Part shown: positions 33,474-41,950 of the stretch, piece after piece | Layout of the letters: each line of letters starts with the position of its first letter | Numbering within the stretch: the first letter of the stretch is position 1 | Source: Campylobacterales bacterium | GTDB taxonomy: Bacteria > Campylobacterota > Campylobacteria > Campylobacterales > QNZT01 | Direction: 5' to 3' | DNA: 41,950 nt | Assembly: GCA_024278835.1 (NCBI GenBank) | Contig: JAJRSK010000059.1 | Location: 1 to 41,950, forward strand | Made by a program: the position numbers and the translations under genes | The notes under the pieces: generated by a model | The model's database searches: none | Told to the model about the DNA's origin: nothing | Seen by the model: the letters and a program-made list of their open reading frames with translations, nothing else

Positions 33474-34048
33474 GTGAGAAAAAAAGAACAAGTCGTGATA
33501 AGCTTCTGGATGTGACATTTGATGAAGTCTATAGGTATGGCTATTGTGGTGCGGCTACTGCGACTATACTTAAAAAAGCAGGAGTGCCTAGGGGGTCGAT
33601 GTATCATCATTTTGCTTCCAAAAAAGCATTGGTTATGGCGATGATAGAGGAGAGATTGTCACCAAAAGTGCGAGCATTTTTTGATGTTGAGATAGATGAG
33701 GATTTGTCTGCTGAGAGGATGATTGATGTGACTATCAAAAAGATAGCCAAAAATAGTATGCTTATCAAGCACGGTTGTCCGCTTCACCGCTTGATGTTTG
33801 AGATGGGTGCTTTGGATGATGAGATAGCATCTGCTTGTGAGAAGGAGTTTGATTATCTTGTTGGAAGATTTGAAAAAGTTCTTTTGATAGGCATAGCGCA
33901 GGGGCATATCAAAGAGGGGGATGCCAAAGCTATGGCAGAATTTTTCATCACTTCTTCGTGGGGCATACTCTCCCGCACCCCAAAATCCTCCTCAAAAGAG
34001 CAGTTTTTAAAAGATATGGAGTTTGTTATGATGGCACTTCGTGCGTAG
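33470..34048 (+). CDS. TetR/AcrR-family transcriptional regulator
   Basis: A 192-residue regulator with an N-terminal helix-turn-helix (about 10-55; FDEVYRYGYCGAATATILKKAGVPRGSMYHHFASKKAL). The remainder is a helical ligand-binding domain. It starts with GTG overlapping the methyltransferase stop. It probably controls the genes around it, such as the CMD-like and hotdog genes downstream or the methyltransferase; the ligand is unknown. Confidence 0.88.
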   Translation: MSEKKRTSRDKLLDVTFDEVYRYGYCGAATATILKKAGVPRGSMYHHFASKKALVMAMIEERLSPKVRAFFDVEIDEDLSAERMIDVTIKKIAKNSMLIKHGCPLHRLMFEMGALDDEIASACEKEFDYLVGRFEKVLLIGIAQGHIKEGDAKAMAEFFITSSWGILSRTPKSSSKEQFLKDMEFVMMALRA

Positions 34049-34112
34049 ATTCAGGATGTGTAAAGTTACTTTACTCTAAACTAGACCGACCAATCTACTA
34101 CTAAGGAAGAAT

Positions 34113-34622
34113 ATGTTTATTTATAAACCAGATGGCACACTAGAGAGCCAGTCTCTCAAAGATAGAGTCAAAGAGAAGTTTGGCATGATGCCACCGCACT
34201 GGGAACTTTTGGTACAGATGAATCCTAAGCGATTTGAGATGTTTATGGATGAGATAGGGTATCTGCTCAATCATCCTCATATCCATCCTGACTTTTTCGC
34301 ATTTATACGCTTGTATATCGCGAGTAAAGAGGGGTTTTCTTACTGTAAATCTTTTAATACTAAGTTACTTTTAGCACGTGGATATGATAAAAAAGTGTTA
34401 CAAGCGTATAAATATGATATCTATACTTTACCACTAGATGAGAAGCATCAAGCACTTATGGTGGGTGTGATGAAGGCGATGTTTGAGCCTGATGATTTTA
34501 GTGCACAAGATATAAAATCGTTGAAGGTGTATGGCTGGAGTGATGGGGATATATATGATGCCATTGACCATGGGGCATTTTTGTTTAAATTTTCTCGGAT
34601 TTTAAAGGCGTACTTATCATGA
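34113..34622 (+). CDS. Carboxymuconolactone decarboxylase/AhpD-like protein
   Basis: A 169-residue all-helical protein. The segment FIRLYIASKEGFSYCKSFNTKLLLARGYD resembles the active-site helix of the CMD/AhpD family, but only one cysteine (YC) is present where AhpD-type members have CxxC. The residue after the helix also differs from the family's usual histidine. It may be a non-redox relative. AAGGAAGA precedes the ATG. The stop codon TGA lies within a TATCATGATA copy (34615-34624). It follows the TetR gene by 64 bases. Confidence 0.55.
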   Translation: MFIYKPDGTLESQSLKDRVKEKFGMMPPHWELLVQMNPKRFEMFMDEIGYLLNHPHIHPDFFAFIRLYIASKEGFSYCKSFNTKLLLARGYDKKVLQAYKYDIYTLPLDEKHQALMVGVMKAMFEPDDFSAQDIKSLKVYGWSDGDIYDAIDHGAFLFKFSRILKAYLS

Positions 34623-34643
34623 TAAGTGTCTTTAATGGTCTCC

Positions 34644-34707
34644 TTGTTAGAAAGCAAAGCTCCCTAACAATTCCTAGCACTAAAGCACAATGCTTACGCA
34701 TCGTAAG
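34644..34707. repeat. Two short hairpins before the hotdog-fold gene
   Basis: TTGTTAG (34644-34650) pairs with CTAACAA (34664-34670). CTTACG (34693-34698) pairs with CGTAAG (34702-34707) around a CAT loop. The second hairpin ends just before the ribosome binding site, so its stability could affect initiation at 34717. Confidence 0.45.
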
Positions 34708-34716
34708 GGAGTTATC

Positions 34717-35106
34717 ATGATAATCCCTTTTATGGATACGATAGGATTGGTGGGTGAGACTTTGGAGTGTACAAAAGGAGTGCAAAATCATCTAGGTTCT
34801 ATCCACGCCGGAGCGCAGTTTACTTTTGCTGAGAGTATGAGTGGGAAGTACCTCTCTTCTATTTTTCCTGACATGCAAGATGAGATTATTCCATTATTGC
34901 GGGAGTCTACTGTCAAGTATAAAAAACAGGCATTAACGGCGCTGGTGAGTGAAGTATCTGTGGATAAAGAAGATTTAGAGAAGTTTAAAGTGCGATTTGC
35001 ATTAAAGGGGCGTGCGAGTATAGTGGCAAATGTAATTTTAAGAGATGATGAAGGTGATATAACATGTCAGGGGAGTTTTAAGTGGTTTGTGCAGCGTAAG
35101 GAGTAG
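34717..35106 (+). CDS. Hotdog-fold thioesterase-like protein (DUF4442/PaaI-like)
   Basis: A 129-residue protein with the hotdog signature HLGSIHAGAQFTFAE in its first third, where PaaI-type thioesterases have GxxHGGA. It may hydrolyse an acyl-CoA or bind an acyl chain; the substrate is unknown. I start it at 34717 (MIIPFMD), because GGGAG is 5 bases upstream; an in-frame ATG at 34690 lies inside a hairpin and has no such site. The start codon is the centre of a TATCATGATA copy. Confidence 0.72.
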   Translation: MIIPFMDTIGLVGETLECTKGVQNHLGSIHAGAQFTFAESMSGKYLSSIFPDMQDEIIPLLRESTVKYKKQALTALVSEVSVDKEDLEKFKVRFALKGRASIVANVILRDDEGDITCQGSFKWFVQRKE

Positions 35107-35120
35107 CCAGAAGGCTACTC

Positions 35121-35324
35121 CTATTTTTTAAATGTGTCGTATACTCTTTGTAAGTCCTCATAAGGAATCTCACTATTTTCAGTGATAAATGTAATCGCTT
35201 CATAAGGATCTTCATCTGTGATTCCTAATGCCTCTTCTAAAAGATCAGCAATCACATCATCATCGATGTCACGCAAATCGATTTCACTAAGCGTACCTAA
35301 TAATTCTAATTCTTCTACTGTCAT
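35121..35324 (-). CDS. Small acidic hypothetical protein
   Basis: A 67-residue very acidic protein (TLSEIDLRDIDDDVIADLLEEALGITDEDPYEAITF). I start it at 35324 (MTVEELELL) because GGAG lies 6 bases before it; the open frame continues upstream to 35408 with no such site. It is convergent with the hotdog gene. The function is unknown; it has no membrane segment or signal peptide. Confidence 0.65.
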   Translation of the reverse strand: MTVEELELLGTLSEIDLRDIDDDVIADLLEEALGITDEDPYEAITFITENSEIPYEDLQRVYDTFKK

Positions 35325-35557
35325 TGTTTCTCCAATACTTAACATAGCTGTTATACTACATCTGTTGCCATTATCGGCATAATTGCTCATTTCTTTAGTT
35401 TTTATCATTAAGAAAACCGAATTTTACATAATTTAACTTAATCTATACTTTTTATATTTCTTTAGTTTATAATTTAACATATAAATAATATTATAATAAA
35501 AACTTATTGATGAAAAATATGCTATTGTATTTAAGTAATTACAAAAAAGGAGTAAAT

Positions 35558-36004
35558 ATGAAAAGATTTTTAATCACAGTTGCAGCAGCAACATTGGTAG
35601 CATCTTCAGCAATCGCTGGTGGTAACTCAAATACAGGTTGTGGACTTGGTTCTATGATTATCCCTGTGCAAGATACGGTAGCAACACAAATCTTGGCAGC
35701 AACAACAAATGGTACATCAGGAAACCAAACATTTGGTATCACATCAGGTTCATTAAACTGTACAAAACCTATGAAAATAGTGATGAATGATCAAGCACAA
35801 AAGTTTGTAGCAGACAACATGGATAGTATCGCAGTAGAAGTTGCAGCTGGTCAAGGTGAAAATTTAGACACGCTTCTTTCTCTTATCGATGTTGAAGATA
35901 AAGTAAAAGCAGCGGCAACGTTGAAAGCAAACTTTTCTAACATCTATTCAAGTTCAGACGTAACATCAGCACAAGTGGTTGATAGTATTGCTACTGTACT
36001 TTAG
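35558..36004 (+). CDS. DUF3015-family exported protein
   Basis: A 148-residue exported protein with a Sec signal (cleavage near AIA-GG). The mature start GCGLGSMII, then ATTNGTSGNQTFGITSGSLNC is the DUF3015 pattern, with two conserved Cys that could form a disulfide. The role is unknown. I start it at 35558 (MKRFLI), where AAGGAG precedes; the frame opens upstream at 35507 with no ribosome binding site. It sits 4 bases before the DUF4105 start and may share a transcript. Confidence 0.82.
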   Translation: MKRFLITVAAATLVASSAIAGGNSNTGCGLGSMIIPVQDTVATQILAATTNGTSGNQTFGITSGSLNCTKPMKIVMNDQAQKFVADNMDSIAVEVAAGQGENLDTLLSLIDVEDKVKAAATLKANFSNIYSSSDVTSAQVVDSIATVL

Positions 36005-36008
36005 TCAT

Positions 36009-37706
36009 ATGAGACAAGTGTTAAGATTTTTAACACTTGTTCTCTTTTTTCTCCCTTCCTTCTCCTATTCCCTAGATACTAAAAAACTTTCAAAAGAACG
36101 TTACTGGCAACAACTTTTACATTTTTGTGATGGAAAAAGTGAGATAGATTCTAAAGAATTTTTTCTCTCACCAAAGGGCAAAACAGACGCCAAGGCAGAG
36201 TTGGATGCAACGCTCAATGCTATCTATTATGATAAGAAAGTATTTTGCAAGTTTCCTGCGCGTGTAAAGTGGCTATATGAAAAGATTCCTTCACTTGAGA
36301 ATTATCAAACGTGTGAAGCCTTAGAAAATCTCATCGAAAATTACCAAGCTTCTAAGGCGGTGCTGGTTTTCCCAACGGCGCACATCAACTCTCCTGCCTC
36401 TATGTTTGGACATACTTTTTTACGTCTTGATGATAAAAAAGGTTTGGCACTTACTGCAAATGCCGTCAACTACGCGGCTAAAACGACGGAAACCAATGGA
36501 CTTATATTTGCCTATCAAGGGTTATTTGGTGGTTATGAAGGGCGTTATTCGGTATTGCCTTATTATAAAAAGATTAAAGAGTACAATAACTTGGAGAGAC
36601 GTGATATCTGGGAGTACACACTCAACTTAGAAACGCCGGAGTTACGAAGGCTTTTGACCCATCTTTATGAGTTAAAAGATATGTATGGAGATTATTTTTT
36701 CTTTACAGAAAATTGTTCTTATAACTTGTTGTGGCTTTTAGAAATAGCACGTCCAAACACGCATTTAGTGAAAAATTTTTCTATCAAAGCGATTCCTATC
36801 GATACGATAAGGGCAGTGAAAGAGGCGGGTTTTATAGAAGATGTCAATTTCCGTCCCTCTAAAACAAAGCGTATCAAGTCACTACTTTTTGAAGAACAAA
36901 AGGCAAAAGGCAAGTTAAAAGAGGCGTATCATGCCGAACTAGGCGTAGAGTTGCTCCAGCTAAAACGCACGCAAAATAAGATAGATAAAAAGGGGTATGT
37001 CACAGAGTTGATGCAGCGTCTAGCAATAAGAAGCAAATTACCTACCTTGCCAAAAGCTAGTATAAAAAAACCACCAAATCCACTCTCAGCGCATCAATCT
37101 ACAAGGCTTGAAATGGGTATGGATGGTAAAAAAGCTTTGGAATTTGGTGTTAAATTGGCTTTTCATGATATCTATGATGTGGAGAAGGGATTTATCACAG
37201 GCGCATATATAGACTTTTTTCATCTTTTGCTCTCCAAAGAGCAATCTGGAGATATAAAGTTGAAAAATTTAAATCTTGTTAACATCAACTCGTATGCGCC
37301 ACGAGATAAAATCTTTAAGCCATTTTCTTGGGGAGTGCAGGTCGGGGCTGAGGCGTTTAGAAATCAGACGTATTTTAAACTCAAAGGGGAAGTGGGGCTC
37401 AGCTATGCCTATCATGATAGGCTCTTTGGCTTTATCATGATACGTCCTTCGTTTTACTATCATGATAGCCTTCTTGCAGGGGTTGGTCCTAAGCTTGGAA
37501 TGATTGTTAATTTTGAAGATACTAAGTTTGGTGTGATTGGGGAGAAAAGCTTTTATAGTGATGGTGGAGATGATTTTCATGCGGAAGTTTTTTCTACTAT
37601 CATGATAGATAAAAATAGTGCTATAAATCTAAAGATAGATAGTGATAAAATAGGGCAAACAAAAGCAGATACGCGTTTTAGTGCTTCGATTTTTTACTAT
37701 TTTTAG
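36009..37706 (+). CDS. DUF4105-family envelope protein
   Basis: A 565-residue protein with a signal peptide (about 1-20). The DUF4105 domain shows [22 protein letters not shown], then a [16 protein letters not shown] segment. The C-terminal third has beta-rich text ([29 protein letters not shown]) and ends in FYYF, as outer-membrane proteins often do, so an outer-membrane barrel is possible. The domain's function is not established. The ATG at 36009 has no clear ribosome binding site; translation may couple to the DUF3015 gene 4 bases upstream. Four TATCATGATA copies lie within its last 300 bases. Confidence 0.8.
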   Translation: MRQVLRFLTLVLFFLPSFSYSLDTKKLSKERYWQQLLHFCDGKSEIDSKEFFLSPKGKTDAKAELDATLNAIYYDKKVFCKFPARVKWLYEKIPSLENYQTCEALENLIENYQASKAVLVFPTAHINSPASMFGHTFLRLDDKKGLALTANAVNYAAKTTETNGLIFAYQGLFGGYEGRYSVLPYYKKIKEYNNLERRDIWEYTLNLETPELRRLLTHLYELKDMYGDYFFFTENCSYNLLWLLEIARPNTHLVKNFSIKAIPIDTIRAVKEAGFIEDVNFRPSKTKRIKSLLFEEQKAKGKLKEAYHAELGVELLQLKRTQNKIDKKGYVTELMQRLAIRSKLPTLPKASIKKPPNPLSAHQSTRLEMGMDGKKALEFGVKLAFHDIYDVEKGFITGAYIDFFHLLLSKEQSGDIKLKNLNLVNINSYAPRDKIFKPFSWGVQVGAEAFRNQTYFKLKGEVGLSYAYHDRLFGFIMIRPSFYYHDSLLAGVGPKLGMIVNFEDTKFGVIGEKSFYSDGGDDFHAEVFSTIMIDKNSAINLKIDSDKIGQTKADTRFSASIFYYF

Positions 37707-37714
37707 GGGTTATC

Positions 37715-38704
37715 ATGATACTAAGTATTGAGAGTTCTTGTGATGATAGCTCTATCGCTATCACAGAGATAAAAACAAAAAAGGTTCTTTTTCATACTAA
37801 AATATCGCAAGAGTTAGAGCACTCTGTTTATGGTGGTGTCGTACCTGAACTAGCCGCGCGCTTACATGCCAAGGCCTTGCCTGATATCTTAGAGAAAACA
37901 ACAGCATATTTCCCTTCTCTAAAGGCGATTGCTGTGACCAATGAACCTGGGCTTTCGGTGACATTGGTGGAAGGAGTGATGATGGCACAAGCACTCTGCC
38001 TCTCTTTGGATGTTCCCATCATCGCGGTGAACCATCTCTATGGGCATATTTATTCGCTTTTTATCGAAAAAGAGACGCATTTTCCACAAACTATTTTGCT
38101 CGTTTCTGGTGGGCATACGATGGTGATAGAAGCAAAAGGCTTTGATGATTTTAGGGTGATTGCTTCTAGTATGGATGATAGTTTTGGTGAGAGTTTTGAT
38201 AAGGTAGCTAAGATGTTGGGTTTAGGCTATCCTGGTGGCCCTGTGGTTGAGAAGTTAGCAGGAGAGGGTGATGCGCATCGTTTTAACTTTACCGTGCCGC
38301 TTTACCATTCTAACAAGATTGCATTTTCTTACTCTGGGCTTAAAAATCAAGTACGCTTGGCGATTTTGGAGTTGGGTGATAGCAGAAGTGAACAAGATAC
38401 GGCAGATATTTGTGCCTCATTTCAGCGCGTAGCGACGGAACATCTCCTGCATAAACTCAAAAAGATTTTTAAAACGACAAAGATAAAAGACTTTTCTATC
38501 GTGGGAGGGGCAAGTGCCAATCTTTATCTTCGTGGAAAGATAGAAAAACTTTGTGCTGAATTTGGGGCAACTTTACATCTTGCAGCATTGGAGTATTGTT
38601 CTGATAATGCTGTCATGATAGGGCGGTATGCTATAGATGCCTATCATGACAAGCAGTTTACAGACTATAGCGATATCACATCAAATCCAAAAGTTTTTAA
38701 ATAA
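37715..38704 (+). CDS. tsaD: tRNA N6-threonylcarbamoyladenosine synthase catalytic subunit TsaD
   Basis: Transfers threonylcarbamoyl to A37 of tRNAs that read ANN codons. The 329-residue protein has an actin/HSP70-type ATPase fold, with [13 protein letters not shown] at the start, the metal-binding HLYGH, and [10 protein letters not shown]. The C-terminal SDNAVMIG completes the family pattern. The start ATG is the centre of a TATCATGATA copy (37711-37720), 8 bases after the DUF4105 stop. Confidence 0.95.
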   Translation: MILSIESSCDDSSIAITEIKTKKVLFHTKISQELEHSVYGGVVPELAARLHAKALPDILEKTTAYFPSLKAIAVTNEPGLSVTLVEGVMMAQALCLSLDVPIIAVNHLYGHIYSLFIEKETHFPQTILLVSGGHTMVIEAKGFDDFRVIASSMDDSFGESFDKVAKMLGLGYPGGPVVEKLAGEGDAHRFNFTVPLYHSNKIAFSYSGLKNQVRLAILELGDSRSEQDTADICASFQRVATEHLLHKLKKIFKTTKIKDFSIVGGASANLYLRGKIEKLCAEFGATLHLAALEYCSDNAVMIGRYAIDAYHDKQFTDYSDITSNPKVFK

Positions 38705-38768
38705 ATAGATAATTCACACTAAGTTCATATTGCTCTGCTATCCTAGCACTATCATGATAGGAGTAACT

Positions 38769-40055
38769 ATGAAGTATATTTTGACACTATTGGTTTTTTC
38801 CAATATGCTATTTGCTAGTACGCTAGATGGTCTCATCAAGCAAGCTTTGCAAAAAAGCACATTGATACAACAAGCCAAAGCCAACAGAGAACTTTCCTCT
38901 CTCAAAGTACAAGAGAGCAGAGCTTCGCGCTATGGTGAACTGGGTGTTGTAGGCGACGCAACACACTATAACATCGAACGCACCCTCGCACCTTTATCAC
39001 CTAATGCGATAGGTAGTGGTCAACCCATCACCACAAGTGATGATATTTTCTCACTAGGACTCTCTTACTCGCTCCCTCTTTTTACAGGGTTTGCACAGAC
39101 AAGACAAGTAGAGATGGATGCCTTAGCAAGTCACATGGCAGAGATAAAACTCTCTTTGACCAAAGAGCAGTTGATTTATAATATCCGCACACTCTATCTT
39201 GCTATTTTGACGCAAAAAGAGATTTTGCTAGCGCAAAAAAAGTATACATCCACTTTAAAGAAATTAAGCAAACAGATAGGATATGAAGTAAAGTTAGGGA
39301 AAAAAGCCCAGATAGATTTACTTAAATCAGAAGCAGATTATCAAGCGTCTAAAACAAAAGAAGCTATCTTAAAAACCAATATCAAGACAACAAAAGCGAC
39401 ACTCTCTTCGTTGGTAGGGGAAGATGTGTCTGTTTTAGAACCTATCATGATAGCAGTTAAAGAGCCGCATTATTCACTAGATACATTGTATGAAACAAGT
39501 GCCACACTGGGCAAGATACAGTCCCAAGAGTTGGCGATTAAAAAAGCAGAAAAGATGATATCTAAAAGCAAATCAGCCAATCTACCACAAGTCAATCTAG
39601 CCTCATATCTTGGTAAAAACTATGGTGAAGATATCAAAACTAATGACTGGGATGATGAGACACTTTGGCAAGTCGGGCTCAATCTCAAGTATAACCTTTT
39701 GGATTTTGGTAAACGAGATGCTGGTGTACAAAAGGCAAAAATTGCAGCGTTACAAGCAAGGCTAAACAAAAAGCAGACATTACTTGACTTGAAAAAACTT
39801 TTGATTGAGTCTATTGGCAATATTGAACAAAGTTATGCTCAGTTTCAAGGAAATGCTACACAGTTAGCGTTGAGTGAAAAAAGTGGGAAAATAGAAAAAG
39901 TGCGTTATGAAAATGGTGTCGCTACACTCAATGATCTTTTACTAGCACAAAGTAAGACACTTTTAGCAAAAGCAAAAGTGATTGAGAGTAAGTATGGATA
40001 TCAGAAAAATGTATATTATTTAGATTATGTATTGGAGAGAAGTAGTGAAGATTAA
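38769..40055 (+). CDS. TolC-family outer-membrane efflux protein
   Basis: An outer-membrane channel subunit of 428 residues for a three-part efflux pump. It has a Sec signal (cleavage near LFAS), two long helical halves and two beta stretches (GLSYSLPLFTGF and GLNLKYNLLDFG), the usual TolC repeat. The start at 38769 is supported by AGGAG 5 bases upstream; the open frame reaches back to 38730. A TATCATGATA copy (38750-38759) ends at the first base of that AGGAG, and a second (39443-39452) lies in the gene. The adaptor gene overlaps its end by 11 bases. Confidence 0.9.
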   Translation: MKYILTLLVFSNMLFASTLDGLIKQALQKSTLIQQAKANRELSSLKVQESRASRYGELGVVGDATHYNIERTLAPLSPNAIGSGQPITTSDDIFSLGLSYSLPLFTGFAQTRQVEMDALASHMAEIKLSLTKEQLIYNIRTLYLAILTQKEILLAQKKYTSTLKKLSKQIGYEVKLGKKAQIDLLKSEADYQASKTKEAILKTNIKTTKATLSSLVGEDVSVLEPIMIAVKEPHYSLDTLYETSATLGKIQSQELAIKKAEKMISKSKSANLPQVNLASYLGKNYGEDIKTNDWDDETLWQVGLNLKYNLLDFGKRDAGVQKAKIAALQARLNKKQTLLDLKKLLIESIGNIEQSYAQFQGNATQLALSEKSGKIEKVRYENGVATLNDLLLAQSKTLLAKAKVIESKYGYQKNVYYLDYVLERSSED

Positions 40056-41130
40056 GAAAATTATTATTGGGGTAGTGGCTGTTGTCGCAGTTGTAGCGTT
40101 AGGTATAAAAGGTAAAGGACTACTAAAAAGTAGACAAGCAGAGGTAGCCCATGAAGCTTTACCCTCAGTACAAACCATGACTGTTCCTGTTGTCAATCCT
40201 ACACAAGGAGGGATGAAAAATGCAGACTCCTTTCTTGCCCGTATCGCTTCAGACAAAAGTATCAAACTTTCCACGAAACTTGCTGGATATGTAGAAAAAG
40301 TTTTTGTGCAGGAGTCTCAAAAAGTGAAAAAAGGAGAGTTACTTGTCACTATAGATGAGACAGAATTACTCTCAAATATACGAGCACTCAAAGCAACACT
40401 CTCTACACAGATTGCCGATGCAAAAGTAGCAAGAAGCATTTATGCAAGAAATATCAAACTTTATAATATCGGTGGACTGCCTAAAGAGAAACTCGATATC
40501 TCACGCGTTGCCAAAGAGGCAAAATCTTCTATCGTAGAAAATACAAAACAGAAAATTGCGCAACTGCAACACCAAGGCACGTATCTTAAGATTGTAGCAC
40601 CATTTGATGGGGAAGTAGATGCTATCCTCTTGCATGAAGGGGATTTGGCAGCAACAGGAAAACCAATCCTTGCTATGAGCAATGGCGATAAAAAACTACT
40701 TTTCTCTTATGCGCCTGCTGCAAGTAAGATAGAAAAAGGACAAGCTGTGCTTTTTGAGGGTGAAAAAATAGGTCAGATAAAATCTATCTACACCACCTCT
40801 TCCAATGGTCTTACAACAGCAGAAATTGCTTTAAGTGGTGGATTAAACCAGCCCGTGGGAAGTTCTCTTACGATAGCCGTAGTTACCAAAGAGTCCAAGG
40901 GATGTATCGTCCCTTCAAATACACTTTTGCATAAAAAAGAGGGAACTTTTGTGATGCTCTATCATGATGGTAAATTCTCTCCATCTAAAGTAGAGGTAAG
41001 TATGCAAGAGCAAGATAAAGCACTCATCTCTCCTTGCCCAGACAGACCTATCGCACAAGCAAGTGAAGTAAAACTTGCCACACTTCCAGCTTTTCAAAAG
41101 GTAGATGTTTTGGGAGCAAATGATGAGTAA
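40045..41130 (+). CDS. RND efflux periplasmic adaptor (membrane fusion protein)
   Basis: Links the inner-membrane RND pump to the TolC channel. The 361-residue protein has an N-terminal membrane helix (KIIIGVVAVVAVVALG), a lipoyl-like half (KLAGYVEKVFVQESQKVKKGELLVTID), a helical hairpin (about 110-170) and the second lipoyl half (KIVAPFDGEVDAILLHEGDLA). I choose the GTG at 40045, with TGGAGAG upstream; ATG at 40027 falls before that site. It overlaps tolC by 11 bases and the pump gene by 8. Confidence 0.9.
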   Translation: MKIKKIIIGVVAVVAVVALGIKGKGLLKSRQAEVAHEALPSVQTMTVPVVNPTQGGMKNADSFLARIASDKSIKLSTKLAGYVEKVFVQESQKVKKGELLVTIDETELLSNIRALKATLSTQIADAKVARSIYARNIKLYNIGGLPKEKLDISRVAKEAKSSIVENTKQKIAQLQHQGTYLKIVAPFDGEVDAILLHEGDLAATGKPILAMSNGDKKLLFSYAPAASKIEKGQAVLFEGEKIGQIKSIYTTSSNGLTTAEIALSGGLNQPVGSSLTIAVVTKESKGCIVPSNTLLHKKEGTFVMLYHDGKFSPSKVEVSMQEQDKALISPCPDRPIAQASEVKLATLPAFQKVDVLGANDE

Positions 41131-41950
41131 AAACTCTAGCACATGGGTAGAAAAGATACTCAAAAAACCCCATATCATCATCTCCTTTTTAGCCCTTTTT
41201 GTTTTGGCGGGGATGATGGGTTATGGCAAGATTCACCGTAATCTTTTTCCAAACTCCAACTATCCTGAAGTAGCTTTAGTTATCGTAGAGCCCGGAGCAT
41301 CTGCAAAAACGATGGCTAGTAACATCGCCGTACCTGTAGAAGAAGAGTTGTACGCTCTTGATGAGATTCGTCGTGCTTACTCTAACACTATCGATGAGGT
41401 AACTGTGATAAGAGCTGAGTTTGAGTACTCAAAAGATATCGACACCGCGGTCAATGATGTCACCAATGCACTCTCAAAAATTCGTGCAAAACTCCCACGA
41501 GATATCAAAGAGCCTCAAATCATCAAGATAACAGAAGCAACTGCTCCTATACTTGTCGTGGCAATGTCTCCTAAAGAAGGGGTCAAACTAAGCTTAGAAG
41601 ATATAAGAGATTTAGCTAGTGGAGAGATAAAACACAAACTTCTTAAAACCAAAGGCGTGGCAAATGTCGATATCTTTGGTGGATTTGATAAAGAGGTGCA
41701 AATCATCATCGATAAAGATAAGTTGGATCGTTATCATCTCTCACTAGGACAAGTCATCGCGACACTTCAAAAAAATGATAACGAATATGCCGTAGGTTTT
41801 GTCAGTAATCAAGAGCATCGTTATCTACTAAAGTCCAAAGGAAAAAGAGAGAAGATTGAGAGATTAAAAGCCCTGCCTATCACGGCGGACTTGAAACTTT
41901 CTGATGTGGCAGAGGTCTATTTTGGGCATTATGAAAACTCATCTGGGTAT
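41123..41950 (+). CDS. RND-family efflux permease (5' part)
   Basis: The first 276 codons of an AcrB/HAE1-type inner-membrane pump. The gene continues past the window. The start text is a short N-terminal tail, a membrane helix (PHIIISFLALFVLAGMMGYG), then NLFPNSNYPEVALVIVEPGASAKTMASNIAVPVEEEL, with GVANVDIFGG and the porter-domain order seen in RND pumps. GGGAG lies 6 bases before ATG 41123 and 3 before ATG 41120, so 41123 is preferred. Drug, metal or other substrate cannot be decided from this part. Confidence 0.9.
   Translation, partial: MSKNSSTWVEKILKKPHIIISFLALFVLAGMMGYGKIHRNLFPNSNYPEVALVIVEPGASAKTMASNIAVPVEEELYALDEIRRAYSNTIDEVTVIRAEFEYSKDIDTAVNDVTNALSKIRAKLPRDIKEPQIIKITEATAPILVVAMSPKEGVKLSLEDIRDLASGEIKHKLLKTKGVANVDIFGGFDKEVQIIIDKDKLDRYHLSLGQVIATLQKNDNEYAVGFVSNQEHRYLLKSKGKREKIERLKALPITADLKLSDVAEVYFGHYENSSGY

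Noticed and set aside
40915-41181. Minus-strand open frames opposite the efflux genes, and similar frames opposite sox, amtB and aroC
   Set aside because: They lie opposite strongly supported genes, lack ribosome binding sites and show no family features.

Overview
The window looks like chromosomal DNA from a sulfur-oxidising member of the Campylobacterota (formerly Epsilonproteobacteria), most like a Sulfurovum/Sulfurimonas-type organism. The reasons are an AT-rich composition with short gaps between genes, TATAAT boxes without an obvious -35, a soxCDYZ cluster separate from any soxXYZAB, and neighbours such as DUF302, DUF4105 and DUF3015 proteins and an aroC-rnc-rnhA run. The genus is an inference; no 16S or other diagnostic gene is present.

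Layout. 1-136: tail of a possible IS200/IS605 transposase and two hairpins. 0.2-8.9 kb: dnaG, a convergent YgiQ radical SAM gene, a PP-loop ATPase, small membrane proteins, tRNA-Ala(GGC), a PKD/SGNH lipoprotein, an ArsC-family reductase and an ABC-F ATPase. 9-16.7 kb: the sulfur block, soxC-soxD-soxY-soxZ, bracketed by two DUF302 paralogues, with a MOSC protein diverging from soxC. 16.7-23.3 kb: a membrane-lipid neighbourhood with cardiolipin synthase, an EEP-family phosphoesterase, an Mla/Mce-type lipid transporter (STAS-MlaE, MlaF, MlaD, auxiliary lipoprotein) and a patatin phospholipase. The ATPase gene carries an in-frame TAG at the Walker B glutamate. 23.3-26.3 kb: a 51-residue Tat peptide, Mn-type pyrophosphatase, AmtB and PII. 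26.4-32.1 kb: a catalase-like lipoprotein, an HtrA-type protease, a TPR/zinc-ribbon protein, rnhA, rnc and aroC. 32.1-37.7 kb: a structured leader with a Cys-rich secreted protein, methyltransferase, TetR regulator, CMD-like and hotdog proteins, DUF3015 and DUF4105. 37.7-41.95 kb: tsaD and a TolC-adaptor-RND efflux operon that runs off the window.

The most unusual feature is a highly iterated perfect palindrome, TATCATGATA. I find 26 exact copies, against about 0.1-0.2 expected from base composition. Of these, 22 extend to YTATCATGATAR. Copies lie between genes, inside genes (in two different reading frames), and directly on start and stop codons. They are absent from about 10.2 kb (6.5-16.7 kb) that contains the sox block. 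This resembles the HIP1 type of genome-wide palindrome known in cyanobacteria; I know of no description of this motif in Campylobacterota, though I could not search.

Genes within the sox, Mla and efflux clusters are mostly tightly packed or overlapping and are probably operons. No gap between genes exceeds 300 bases; the three largest (11370-11600, 24436-24681, 32134-32395) are annotated.
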